Positions 53,845 through 64,000 of a stretch of 64,000 bases of DNA are shown here, one piece after another (position 1 is the stretch's first letter; the number at the start of each line of letters is the position of its first letter). The stretch lies in the NCBI GenBank assembly GCA_012845835.1, contig JABAKD010000009.1, positions 4,998,904 to 5,062,903 of the forward strand, written 5' to 3'. Both the position numbers and the translations under genes were made by a program. The stretch comes from Undaria pinnatifida. Taxonomy: Eukaryota; Sar; Phaeophyceae; Laminariales; Alariaceae. Under the pieces are notes generated by a model, which saw only the letters and a program-made list of their open reading frames with translations, was not told the DNA's origin and did not search any database.

Positions 53845-55784
53845 TGCGCCCCTGGGTGCTGAACACATGCCACGCCGACACCTCCCTACACCTTGGAGTT
53901 ACCCGGACGGTTCGCATGCTGGCACGGTTTTACTGGTGGATCGGCATGGACGCCTCCGCCCGCTGGTGGATCCGCCGCTGCCTTCACTGCCAGGCGCGCA
54001 AGACCTCCCGACACACCATTCGCTGGCCGACCCTCTCACTTCCTTTACCCAACGGCCCTGGCATCACCGTCAGCGTCGACTACTTCGGGCCCCTACCTCT
54101 CACACCGCGCGGGAACGTGCACATCCTTTTTTTCACCGACCGCTTCAGCCGCCGGGCCGACATGTTCGCTGTATCGGCAGAGAACTTCACGGCCGCCGGA
54201 ACTGCCGACATCCTGCTCAACGAGTACATTCCTCTCTGGGGGTGCCCGGTGACGCTCCTCTCCGACAATGGTCAACAATTCACCTCCAAGCTGGCAACCA
54301 TCGTCTACGACCGCGTCGGCATCCGCAAGGTCAACACCAGCGCCTATCACCCCTGCACCAACGGCGGCGTCGAGCGGGTCAACCATGTACTGGCCCAGAT
54401 GCTCTCCATGGTTGGCAACGAGAAGCAAACCGACTGGGACGTACTACTGCCGCACGTGTCGGCGGCCTACAACAACTCTGTCAACGCCGCCACCGGACTG
54501 GCGCCCAACGAGATCCACATCGGCCGCCTACCACGCCTCCCGCTCTCGGTCTTCGAACCCGAAAACATCGGCGGTCACCAGAGCTTGGATCGCGACCACC
54601 TAGTCTACATCAACCTTGCCACCGACCGGCAACAACGCGCCTACTCCCTCGTCCGAGAGCTCCACCGCCTTACCGTCTCGCGTCTACAACGCCGCAACGC
54701 GCCCATCATGGCCGTCCTCCTCGCCTCCCCCCCTTTCTCCGTTGGCGGCTGGGCCTGGGTCTACAACTCCGCCTCCACTATCCGCCAGGGTGCCAAGAAG
54801 GGCACCGACGCAACCGTTTTGAAAACGAAACTCTCGTTGAACTGGAACGGGCCTTTCAAGATCCTCGCGGTGGGCCCGACTGCAGCCTCCGACACCCCCG
54901 ACAACCGGCCGCTACAAGACAAGCTGCTTTTCCTCGATCTACCTTCAGACCTTCCGGGACGGGACTCCAAACCACGCGTCTCCGTCAAACGGTGCAAGCC
55001 CTGCCACAACCCCGACGACACCAGCGACATACCCAAGCACCTACCAGCGGACCTCACAACATACGTCCTCACAGCTTCCGCTGCCAAGTCCCCCCCCTAC
55101 CACGTCACCCTCGACAACGTCACACCACCACCGGAGCGCCTTGAGGTTGAGCAGATCACCGGCCACCAACTCGTACGCGGCCGCGGCGGAGTCATCGCTG
55201 TCCTATACGAGACCCACTGGACCGGACTCCTCAGCCCCTCGTGGGAACGCGAGCTCGACCTCCAACACTTCAGGCGCCATATTTTACTCTACTGGTCCGG
55301 GAAGCCGACACAACACCGTCAGACCAACCGCCTCTACCGCCAGATGCGCATCGGCGCCGCACACCGCGAGCTCTCCCGATCTCAAGGCCAACTCTTCCTC
55401 GCCCCCGGCTACACCCTGGTCCCCCGCGACCTTTGGCTTCGCAATTTCAGAAACTCCACCCTCCCCTTCGGGGCACACGTTTGGTACAAGGCACGTGACG
55501 GCCTCTGGTGGCTAGGCAAGATCGCTCACCGCGCGCCACCGGACGCCTCTTCGCGAACCCCCCCGGACCCTTCCCCGGGTAGTTCCTACATCATCAGGTT
55601 CCTAGACGACCCCGGCCCGATCAAGATCGACCTCCAGCCAGCTCGCTACACTACCGCCCGGAACGCCGTCTCCGGATCGTGGTGCCTTCAACGCCATGGG
55701 CATGGGAGCCTATCCCGTGGGGTGCTACGGAATTCTGATGCTTCCCGCGTTGCCCCTACCGTTCCAACTCCCCCCATTGGTTAG
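53595..55784 (+). CDS. Gypsy polyprotein 2: integrase with chromodomain-like and Tudor-like C-terminus
   Basis: 729 residues in a different frame, overlapping the end of polyprotein 1. The zinc-binding HHCC domain is H93-x5-H99-x29-C129-x2-C132. The catalytic triad is D162 (VDYFGPLP), D224 (SDNGQQF) and E260 (GGVERVNH), the 35-residue spacing typical of retroviral-type integrases. Residues about 516-562 (YETHWTGLLSPSWERELDLQ) resemble a chromodomain: hydrophobic strand, W, SWE, then a helix. Residues about 626-690 (GAHVWYKARDGLWWLGKIAH, then YIIRFLDDPGP) resemble a Tudor/PWWP-type barrel. Such modules in chromoviral integrases are known to steer integration to modified chromatin. The integrase call is firm; the two C-terminal calls rest on pattern only. 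Confidence 0.85.
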   Translation: MCYAAIRFLSLDSPSPPPADLLDSIPSAQRPLLSDVLALAAKGRLHRTDDETALLVQRPPTSQPGNSLPPPAPYPPRVYVPMLMRPWVLNTCHADTSLHLGVTRTVRMLARFYWWIGMDASARWWIRRCLHCQARKTSRHTIRWPTLSLPLPNGPGITVSVDYFGPLPLTPRGNVHILFFTDRFSRRADMFAVSAENFTAAGTADILLNEYIPLWGCPVTLLSDNGQQFTSKLATIVYDRVGIRKVNTSAYHPCTNGGVERVNHVLAQMLSMVGNEKQTDWDVLLPHVSAAYNNSVNAATGLAPNEIHIGRLPRLPLSVFEPENIGGHQSLDRDHLVYINLATDRQQRAYSLVRELHRLTVSRLQRRNAPIMAVLLASPPFSVGGWAWVYNSASTIRQGAKKGTDATVLKTKLSLNWNGPFKILAVGPTAASDTPDNRPLQDKLLFLDLPSDLPGRDSKPRVSVKRCKPCHNPDDTSDIPKHLPADLTTYVLTASAAKSPPYHVTLDNVTPPPERLEVEQITGHQLVRGRGGVIAVLYETHWTGLLSPSWERELDLQHFRRHILLYWSGKPTQHRQTNRLYRQMRIGAAHRELSRSQGQLFLAPGYTLVPRDLWLRNFRNSTLPFGAHVWYKARDGLWWLGKIAHRAPPDASSRTPPDPSPGSSYIIRFLDDPGPIKIDLQPARYTTARNAVSGSWCLQRHGHGSLSRGVLRNSDASRVAPTVPTPPIG

Positions 55785-57718
55785 TTTCGGGTGTTTTATC
55801 TGTTTTTGGTTATTCTACAGTAGTTTTGGGATTAGTCCTTCACGGTCAGCCTTCTACAACAGTTTCGATAGTACTACCTCATGGTTAGGCCTTTCACCTA
55901 CGGTAGCATTGGGAATGATTCTTCATAGTCAGCCTTCAACCTGCAGTAACTTTAGTGGTATTATCGTGGTCATTCTTCCGACCTAGAGTGTTTTTTGTTT
56001 CGTCATGTCTTCTCGTGGTTAGCCTACAACCGTTATCAGGCTTGAATTTGGTTTTAACATTGAGGTGTCCCTCGCAATACCTCCGCTTTTGGTTTGTTCT
56101 TCATACCAGCGTTTGCCTATTTTTCTCACCACCATCGATTCCGTCTGTCCCACTCCGTGACGGCTGACAACTCGTGGTGGTAGAGAGGTATTCATAATTT
56201 TCTGCAATATGCAGTGTTTTAGGTACGCCCGTCTGACGACCCGGTCTTTCTTTGCCCCACTCTGTGATGGCTATCGAACCAGGACCGCCTCGTACCTAGG
56301 GTGTGTTAAGGTGTTTCTCCCCCTCTCTTTTATATATAAATTTTGTTTTTTCTTTTGTTTTCTCTCTACCACTACGGTCTCCGCTAGTCTCGTTTCGTCC
56401 AGGCTTTCGAACCGTGGTCGTCTCGTTTTTTTCTTGTGTTTGTACTTCACGATTCCTCCGCCGATACTCGGTGACTTTGCCCCTAGGCGCTCGATCTTTG
56501 TGTTGTATCCTGACCGCCGCCGGTGCCGCTTTGCCCTGACGGCATCGCCGAGCTCTAGGCCTGATCGGTTTTCTGCGCACTTTGCCAAGTAGGGCCCCGG
56601 CAGCCTTGCAGACTTGCAAGACCACCGGAATGCCAACCATCCTTTCTTTCTTTGTCTTCTCGTGTTTTCTTCGTGTTTGGGTCACGGTAGCTTTTGCCGC
56701 CCCGCAAGGCTGCCGAATTCTCAGTAATCATATTCCTGCCACGGTTGATCCCCTGGAACTGTGTTCAGGTTCCCGTGAACTTCCCAATCACGGCGGTAAT
56801 TATGCTCTCCCTTGCTTATGAGTCTTTTGGTTCCTGTTTTTTTTCTTCTAGGTGTACACGTTGCGTTGCCATTCTATGCTATATGACGCGCCAGTCGACC
56901 CCCCCTGTAGGCGCTGTTTTGGCATGCTAACTCCGTCGCCCAGCGCTGCTGACATTTTTTTTTCTGTGTTCGAACGAATTAGGTCGATCCACTCGCGTAC
57001 CTCTTTGGCTACCCTGACGTTCTGTTCGTGTTGGTTGAGTTACCTTGCTACGTTTGCCGGTTTTGTTCCCAGCGCAAACAGACCTCCCAAGTCGCCACGT
57101 TGTTCGTTCTAGCAAGTGGTCCTAGCAGCCCCTTAGTTTTAGCAAGCCTTACGGCAACCTAGCAGCGTTCGTTTTGTCTTACGTGTTATTTTTCATTTTC
57201 TTCGGGCTTTGGCCACGCGGCTACGCATAATGCCTCCCGGCCATATATACTTTCGAATTTGGGTGATGCCCCTTTGCGAGCTTTCGAGTAACCGACCCTG
57301 TTCGGCGAACGACTCTCCGTTCGCTCCCCCCTGGGCCCTACATAGATCGCTCCGGTAATATGTTTCTGTTTTCCCTTTGCTTTCGCTTTGACCTCTGCCT
57401 TTCTTAGCTGCCTTCCCTTTGTCTTCGGGTTTCCTTTTTGGTTTTAAGTTTCCAATACTCTACATAGGTTGCTCCATTCTGGTTTTCCGTTTTCCTCTCT
57501 CTTCCTGTGGCCTGTCTTTTAGCGATCTGCTTTATTAGTGAATAGCCCTATCCTTGGAGTTTAGGCCTCTTTACGAGGTGTGGGGGGATCTATAGCCTCA
57601 TGTGTTTGTTTCGAATAGCCGCATCTTCGACCTCCTTTCCCGGTCTTTTAGGATGAACTTTGTCGTCATCTTTCGACCGTCTTGAGGTCTGCATATACGA
57701 CTATTCAGGGTGGGCTAA
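55785..57718. other. 3' non-coding region of the gypsy element
   Basis: About 1.9 kb, T/C-rich on the + strand, with blocks such as CTTTTGTTTTCTCTCTACC. Frames up to ~127 codons exist but look like chance openings (no domains, many Phe/Ser/Leu). The segment just before the 3' LTR (CAGGGTGGGCTAA) is a weak purine tract. Confidence 0.55.
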
Positions 57719-58098
57719 TGTAATAGAGTGTCGGTATAGCGGGCAATAGATTCGGTAAGATAGTCCGCAGAGTTACGGTCTATTGGCCACAAGAAGATTC
57801 TCTTAAACGGAATATTCTTAGTGAAGCGGATAACCCGTAGAGAATAGCTAGCTTATACCACAAGAACGTTCTCGGTAAGGGAATGTCCTCCTCTGGACAA
57901 AATAGGTAGAAGTAAGCGCGTTAAGCGCTCTTGGGAATATAGAACACCTAGGAGAACGTTCCTTGTACGTTCCATAGGTAAAGGTCAAGAAGAGAGCACA
58001 GCAGCAATGCTGGAGGGTGAAGCGAACTCTGTGAGCCTCACCCCACCCCCATGCTCTCACTCCTTCCCCTTTCCTGTCTCCTTCGAGCTTCTCATAGC
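57719..58098 (+). repeat. 3' LTR of Ty3/gypsy element
   Basis: 380 bp, about 98% identical to 48837-49217. Confidence 0.9.
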
Positions 58099-58844
58099 TC
58101 AACGCCAGTAATAAGAAATCGTCAAAGAAGAACCGATGCTGTCTTCAAGCGAAGCTGATACCCCTGCGTCCTTTCCCTCCCAGCATCCGGCACCACGACC
58201 CCTTCACAGGTTCTGTCGCATGTACAGCCCTGACTTACCTATAATCCTATACTCAACACATGCCATTCTTCCTCGAAAATTGCGAGCATGCGCGAAGCCT
58301 AGGCGGGGGGCAGCCCGCCGTGGTGAAGTCCCCCTGGCATTTTATAACATCATTTCAACAACGTCGGCTGTGAGTTCGACGAATGTAGGGTTGATGCTCA
58401 TCTTTGCGAGCTCCGGCCGCCCTTTTTTAAAAAGTTTTCATCGTCAGAACCTAATATATGACGACATTGTATAAAAATACTTATCGGGCATGACCTAAGT
58501 GGTATATCCACGAGTAACCTCTTACTAAATGATACATTATTAAAACAGCAGTAGGGTACCGGCCTGCTGTCGTTGGCGAATTTCGGGAGAGTTTTGTTGC
58601 GGAGTTTCACGGGTTCCATCAATACACGTACTCTCATACTAACAACACTGCTTCCATCACAAATCGGGTACGTGCTGCAGTCTTCCATCGGGGGGGATCA
58701 CGGATCAGCGTCACCGTGTTTGTCAAGTGAACTCTACAGTCTTCCGTGCTGGGGGGGGGGGGCGGGGGGTTGTGGACCAGCGTCCCCTTATTTGTACAAC
58801 ACTGTTTAGAAAATCAGGCCCCTATTATTATATTAAAAAAATGA
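58099..58844. other. No gene recognised
   Basis: Right flank of the gypsy element. 58370-58415 (GTGAGTTCGACGAATGTAGG, then CTCATCTTTGCGAGCT) repeats a piece seen near 29388-29432. A G-rich tract lies at 58750-58769. Confidence 0.4.
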
Positions 58845-59290
58845 AAATACACTCCAGCTGTGAGATCGAAGATTTCGTCGAAACTCATCTTTGCAAGCTG
58901 TGTGTGATACTCCGATCGCGCGCATTACGAGTTGTGTGTCCTCATTAAGGATATAGGTCGGCGACTCCCCTTACAACTACAGTGTAGCTATCAGGGTCAA
59001 CAGGATGATTTTAGTCAGTCTGTGCGCGGGAACTATAAAACCCGTTTCTGAGGGGGACAAAATCTGACAGCTGTGAAGGGAAATGTATCCTTTTATCAAG
59101 TGAATCTTGTAAGTCGAATAACCGGTGAGGGGGGTGGGGCGGAGTTTTGAAGGACGTGGGGGCCTGGTTTTGATCAAAAGCGAGCGGGTTTGGAGGGGGG
59201 GGGGGGGGGGGGGGGGGGAAGGGGGCAATTTGTGCATGTAAGCTATAAATCCTTTCGAGGGGATAAATCTGACGGTTTGGGCACCAGTAT
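58845..59290 (+). repeat. Dispersed repeat DR1, copy F (long)
   Basis: AATACACTCCAGCTGTGAG start, then the full ordered set of family blocks to GACAAAATCTGACAGCTGTG, AGTCGAATAACCGGTGAGGG, a 24-G run (59195-59218) and the second internal copy of the TTTGTGCATG..CTATAAATCC block. Best reference copy with A and E. Confidence 0.85.
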
Positions 59291-61142
59291 ATTATTGGGG
59301 GCGGGGGGGGGGGTTGGGATTATATAACACGAGTCCCCTTCTTACTGATATCCAATATTGCCACATACAGGCCTCCAATAGTTATGCCTGCGCAAGGACT
59401 TTGTCAATACACTACAATGCAAGATCAGGCAGCTTGATTCTCGACTCTTATCACCAAATCAATAGTCGTGCAACGCAAACAAGAATCATCGTGGGAAATT
59501 AGCCTGGGGACACGTGCACCCGGCGGCTAGGGTAGGGTCCTGCCTCCAAAATTTAGCGGGTACCCGTTCGTGGCGAGTACGCTACGGGGCCAACCTATAA
59601 TCGCGAAGTACAGACTTCATCTCACACCCTCCATCTCTGATGCCGAATCTCGGCCGAGGCCAACGACATATGCTAGGAAGTCGAGGCATGCAAAAATTGT
59701 CGCGATGCTGCTGCTGTCGCCGGAGAACGGGTTTCCAGGGTCAATCGAGCAAGGGGTACCCCATGTTGTGATTTTGTCTCCACTCAAATGCACGTCACAA
59801 AAAAAAATCCGTCTGAGACTCCACGCTGAAGCCTGGACACATGACCGGGAAGAAAGCAAATAAACCAGGAAGTTTCCACAAACGCTGGTCGGCAACCAAG
59901 GCGGTTGAGCGTTGAATGATGGCAGCCTGGGCGCATTTGCAATGTTTGCTACACCAGCTAGTTGGGATGTAGCTGGTGCCTTGGTTGCGCAATGGAATAA
60001 TAATATTGGCCTGCCTGTGTGTGTTTTGCTGTGAGTTTTGCTGAAAAGGTTGAACGTCAGCTCCTGCCAATGCAGTGTATCACCTTTACTCAACCGGTAC
60101 TCGTGGTTTGAGCAAAAGATTAACGCGGAGCGAAAAAAACAAGCATGTCAAGAGGGAATACGCAGTACCGCTGCGACCAATCCTCTAAAAAGCAACAAAA
60201 ACGTGAGAAAGTAGGAAACAAGTAGAAACTAACCAACCAATCGCACAAAAGCGGAGAAACCTTATATCAATCCTGACTATCATTCCAAATCAGCATCAAA
60301 AAATTCGAGGATCGATCTTTAAAGGTAATGTTCCCGTCGGCAAATAGAAACTGAAAGTAAGATGAGAGCGTAGGGAACTGCCAAGGGTGGCCTCCAAAGG
60401 CATCAAGGTGTCCCTACGAAGGTTTGTGTAGTTAAAAGAGAATGGCGGCCTGTCGAGCCGGCTCATTAATTATAGTATAATCAATGTGCTGATATGTTTG
60501 TTGTGCACATTGGGTTGTAAGAGCTGTCAACAACGTGGCATATGTATCAATCGGCGGCACTTAATGCTGTGAACGTGCGTCGCTGTCGGAAGGGGTCAAA
60601 AATAAAACCTGCTCCACTGCTGTCTCACGGGTCAGGAGAGGTTCCGTATGACAAATTAACTCGTACCAAGCATACACAATGACTAAAGCAGATGAATTTA
60701 TTTTGATGAATGCAAAAGGTCCACAAGACACGTGAAACCGTTATCTACCGATGGTGCTCATGGCGTCGACGCAATGGTGACAATGCAGCATGCTAAACTG
60801 CGACATAGATACGTGGTGCCACACGCACGTACGGGTACGCTGCAGAAGTAGTTTGGTATGCGATTCTCCAAGCTACTTTACCAAACGTTCCGATGTGTTT
60901 CAATAACCCGTGCGTCAGCGCGCACCCAACTCCTCGGTCAATGCTGATTGAACATACTCGTACAAAGATGAACGAGTTCACGCAACGACGATTCGAGCCA
61001 ACATGTTTTTCGTCGTTAAGATTGTCGAGTCTCCATTGGTTACCGATTGGTTACCGATCACCAGTCACTAACGTCAGTTGAAAGGAAAGCTTCCAGCACG
61101 AGTTGTACTCCAACAATAAGGCAAAATACCAGTTCAGGTAAA
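59291..61142. other. No gene recognised
   Basis: Between DR1 copy F and the terminal exon of the dehydratase gene. Frames of up to 158 codons (- strand 60093-59617) overlap an equally open + strand frame, and neither shows a known domain. It would contain the 3' UTR of the dehydratase gene next to 61142. Confidence 0.35.
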
Positions 61143-63345
61143 CTACTGATCCGCAAGGACTCGTGTGGCCTCCTCCGTCAGGAGGTCTTCCATCGCCCAG
61201 CGCTTGCCCTTATCGAAGTCGAACACCTCGCGGGGGTCAGTCACGAAACCGGTCACAGCCGAAGCTGCGGCTGTGTATGGAGACGCCAGATATATGCCCG
61301 CGTCCTGTATGTTGTCGTCAGCGTCGAAGGCACAAAAAACCAAGGGACACTCAGAAAGTATGCGGGAAAAACGTCACAGCAGACACGACAACATATCAAT
61401 AACATCCGGACGAAGACCGCAGGACAACAAAATCAAGTGATTCATGGCGGCCTGCACCGAAGGCAAAAGTGACCCTTGCTTGTATCGATGACCAATCAAT
61501 CACATGGTACGGTAGCTGTTGGTTCTTGTAACCAAGCATATAGCAACGTTCTCACGATTGCTGTGCAGAAGGCAGCATGCCCCTTTTTAGGACACACCAC
61601 ATACTAGATTGCACATTTCGAGTATTACACAGAAAAAACAAAAGGGGTTATCTACATTTCCAAACGACTTCCAGGTGGCTGCCGGTAGGAACAAAACCGG
61701 CTCCGTCCACCACGTTGTCAGCGGTTGTCAACAGAGATACGGCTGTTTCTGTGCACCTGTGGTCACGGTGTATCTCCCTTGGAACCGAGGAAGAGCGACA
61801 AATGACGAGCAGTGCAGTCGAACTAACCAATTCCACCAACTAAGCAGGAGTGCGCCAAGTTAGAGTAGTCTGCTTTTGCGCGAGTCTCACCCCTCCTTGC
61901 ATCGAATACGACCGACCCAGCAGTGTATATGTGCTTTGCTTGGTCGATGCTGATATTATCATTTTCGTTTTTCATGTTTCACCTTTGCGCTCCCAAAACG
62001 GCTAAGACTCGCGGCGATAGGTGCAATCTATACACACATATACATCCACAGCGAGCGTCCAAACGAAAATCACGAAAATCAAAGCTTCCACATAGAGTTT
62101 ATACGACGTCTTTCATTGACGCCAGCGTTCACCTTGTGCCCCATGCGTCCAGGGAAGTTACGGTTGGTCGTGGAAACGCATTGGAACGGTTCGTTCATGC
62201 GTGCGTAGGTGTCGGCGGGGCCTCCAAGGCACGCAGCGCATGAGGGAGAAGCAGGCTCTAAGCAGCCAGCTTCGCGGAAAATTGAAGCCAGCGTGCGCCC
62301 TTCGATCTGAGTCGAGTTCAAGGACAAGGGTTAGGGTGAGGTCAGCCATACGAACCATCAGGCGTTTACTATAAAAAGTAAAGATACTCTAAAAAATGCA
62401 AACGCCAGGACTAAACGAAAAAACGCCCCTCTCTGGTGTTAATTGGTTTTGAGTGGACCTTGTGTTGCATCGAGACCGACAAGTGTTTCTAGCGGGTTCG
62501 GGTGGAAATGGACGGCCACAGAATAACATCAACCACACATCCGGCCAAGTTGGAAACACAAGCAAGCGCGGAGTTGGGCGGCAACGTCACACCCCAAAGG
62601 CTGACACCAAGTTGTCCCATGTAAATGCATCCACCAAGCATCAAGCCAAAGGTACCTTCAAGGTCTGGATGTCGTTGTACACCTTTTGAGTGGCGGGAAC
62701 CAAGAACGTCGGAACCCGCACCTGCCGGAAAATGCGCGGCACACAAACACAAAAAGTATGCTAAGAAAACCTCTTGAGGAATAACAGGGCGACGCACGGA
62801 TGCAGGGATCGACCGGGGTGGCCCTTGAGGGCTCATGAAAAGAGTACGGTATCAAAACGAAAAAGCAAGCAACCAAACCACAAACGTAGCCCGTACCCGC
62901 AAGGTGTGCAGGCATAGTGACAATGTCTATACCCGATCGCGTAAACATCGGAGCAACGTCGAGCTCAATCAAGGCCTACGCTGGAACGTGATCTTAAGGC
63001 AGGCCGGCCGTAGACCCCTAGTCGTAGACCCCTATCCGAGATTGAAACAAACAGCTAAGTAGGTCTGCACAAATATCTGAATTTTAAGGGACTGGTGCAC
63101 AAATGCTTAAACTGGCTCGTGACACCACATTTTGTAACTAGTGTATATGCCTTTTGATTCTGGAGTATGCGGGCTGCAGCCGCGAAATCTTCCGTCTTTC
63201 CGCCCGTGCAGGAGCCGATGTAAACGCGATCGATCTTCGTGTCACGGCAGTCCTTCGCCAGTGCCTTGTTGTCCGGAGAATGCGGCTTGGCTACAACCGG
63301 CTCAAGGTTACTCAGGTCGTACGAATGCTTCGAGAAGTACTTGGC
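61143..63345 (-). CDS. leuC: Isopropylmalate dehydratase large subunit (aconitase family), last four exons
   Basis: Isomerises 2- to 3-isopropylmalate in leucine synthesis; a 4Fe-4S enzyme, plastid-located in plants. Exons by my splicing: 63345-63151 (LEPVVAKPHSPDN, KIDRVYIGSCTGGKTEDFAA), 62721-62656 (VRVPTFLVPATQKVYNDIQT), 62306-62133 (PASPSCAACLGGPADTYARM, CVSTTNRNFPGRMGHK) and 61304-61143 (GIYLASPYTAAASAVTGFVT, stop TAG). All junctions are phase 0, giving 197 residues, the C-terminal ~40% of a usual ~470-residue protein. The three cluster cysteines (GSC; SCxxC) are present. Introns are 429, 349 and 828 bp. The first seems to use a GC donor (AAG before GCATAT); the others are GT-AG. Upstream exons lie beyond the window. 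Homoaconitase is a less likely alternative. Confidence 0.9.
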
Positions 63346-63824
63346 CTGCCGCGGCAGCACGTGGGAATATAGTAAAGTGCATACCAGGTACACGTTAACA
63401 AATCAAATATACGTGCAGAACATGGCCGAACGCAATTAATACAAGCGGAAGAGTGAAGCATGGTGAAATTAATCAATTGTGGAAAATCACAAGTGTACAG
63501 CCAGCTACCGAGGAGAGTTAGCCCCGATCGCCTTCATATTTCGAGACGGTCACCCCCAACTAACGCAGAGAAAAAAGACACGGACATCAAACGCAGGAGA
63601 CATTTCCCAGGGCCGAAGACAATTCCATCGCAATAGACTACAACCAAGAGGCCTTTGCATGTTCAGTCTAAGCGGTTCCAGACCAAGAAAAAGAACATCG
63701 AGCGTTGAGCGAAAACTCCTCAACACAGCAAAACCGTCCTCTGAACAGTAAGTGCTGGATGCCGCTGCCCCGACCTCTACACTTGTAGTTCTAGTCAATA
63801 CATTAATTCACCATACGAGTAGGG
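63346..63824. other. Probable intron of the dehydratase gene
   Basis: No exon matching the preceding part of the aconitase fold was found on the - strand before the window ends, so this stretch and the DR1 copy beyond it are probably intronic. The acceptor of the next exon is CTGCCGCGGCAG at 63357-63346. Confidence 0.5.
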
Positions 63825-64000
63825 CCATCCATAAAAAACGGGTTTTATAGTTTCCGTGCACAGATTGATTAACGTCACCCTGTTGACCCTGGTACAAGCT
63901 AGTTCTAAGGGGAGGCGCCGACCTACATCCTTAATGAGGACACACACCCAGTAATACGCGCGATTGGAGCACCACATTGCTTGCAAAGATGAGTTTCGAC
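63825..64000 (-). repeat. Dispersed repeat DR1, copy G (cut by window edge)
   Basis: Reverse-complement copy: GGGTTTTATAGTTTCCGTGC, CACCCTGTTGACCCTGGTAC, then CTTGCAAAGATGAGTTTCGA at the very end. The 5' end of the family would lie just past 64000. It probably sits in an intron of the dehydratase gene. Confidence 0.85.

Larger units (their letters stand above)
48837..58098 (+). mobile_element. Ty3/gypsy LTR retrotransposon carrying a NADAR domain, young
   Basis: About 9.26 kb. LTRs of about 381 bp (48837-49217; 57719-58098) begin TGTAATAGAGTG and differ at about six positions (about 98% identical), so the insertion is recent. The interior has two long open frames: the first with NADAR, protease, RT and RNase H, the second with integrase and C-terminal reader-like domains. 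RT before integrase is the Ty3/gypsy order. A 1.9-kb pyrimidine-rich 3' region without clear coding follows. I see no CCHC gag, no convincing tRNA primer site after the 5' LTR and no target-site duplication. It looks whole or nearly so, with at most one or two breaks. Confidence 0.92.

Noticed and set aside
55696-57112. Third gene (envelope-like) in the gypsy 3' region
   Set aside because: Frames are short, Phe/Leu/Ser-rich because of T-rich DNA, and show no signal peptide plus fusion or anchor layout.
59617-60093. 158-codon frame on the - strand
   Set aside because: Overlaps an equally open + strand frame; no domain, no splice or repeat context to support either.

Overview
The window is nuclear-type eukaryotic DNA dominated by transposable elements and low-complexity repeats, with two host loci split by spliceosomal introns. 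I see no bacterial operon layout, no rRNA and no stand-alone tRNA gene. A plant/algal-type isopropylmalate dehydratase gene with introns, beta-helix repeats each encoded by a small symmetric exon, and abundant DIRS-type and copia elements would fit a photosynthetic stramenopile such as a brown alga. That placement is inference, not proof.

Layout. 1-2.98 kb: old Ty1/copia remnant, + strand. 4.1-6.3 kb: dispersed repeat family DR1 and an 815-bp MITE-like element with terminal inverted repeats. 6.7-9.9 kb: an imperfect tandem duplication (DR2) carrying two independent tRNA-derived SINE insertions in opposite orientations. 11.4-11.95 kb: inverted DR1 copy. 13.39-19.84 kb: a DIRS/Ngaro-like element with split direct repeats (A1 ... 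B1-A2-B2), a tyrosine recombinase remnant and an internal 2.8-kb G-rich minisatellite. 21.28-23.64 kb: second, older DIRS-like remnant on the - strand. 24.46-28.81 kb: three 81-84-nt exons of a beta-helix repeat protein, + strand. 30.8-31.15 kb: third SINE. 32.5-33.25 and 44.6-45.3 kb: a 0.7-kb inverted repeat pair (DR3). 34.7-36.1 kb: 5'-truncated LINE, - strand. 37.27-44.18 kb: young Ty1/copia element with LTRs, target-site duplication and polypurine tract. 45.34-47.17 kb: array of hairpin-forming palindromes. 48.84-58.10 kb: young Ty3/gypsy element with two long open frames. 61.14-63.35 kb: four 3'-terminal exons of isopropylmalate dehydratase large subunit, - strand.

The most striking item is the Ty3/gypsy element. 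In the place where gag is expected, its first frame carries a complete-looking NADAR (YbiA-like) domain ahead of protease, reverse transcriptase and RNase H. The second frame has integrase followed by a chromodomain-like and a Tudor-like segment. NADAR proteins act on ADP-ribose/NAD-related glycosidic bonds and some reverse ADP-ribosylation, so this looks like capture of a nucleotide-modification enzyme by a retrotransposon.

The two LTR elements have LTR pairs about 98% identical and are therefore recent. The 1-3 kb copia remnant and the - strand DIRS remnant are much older.
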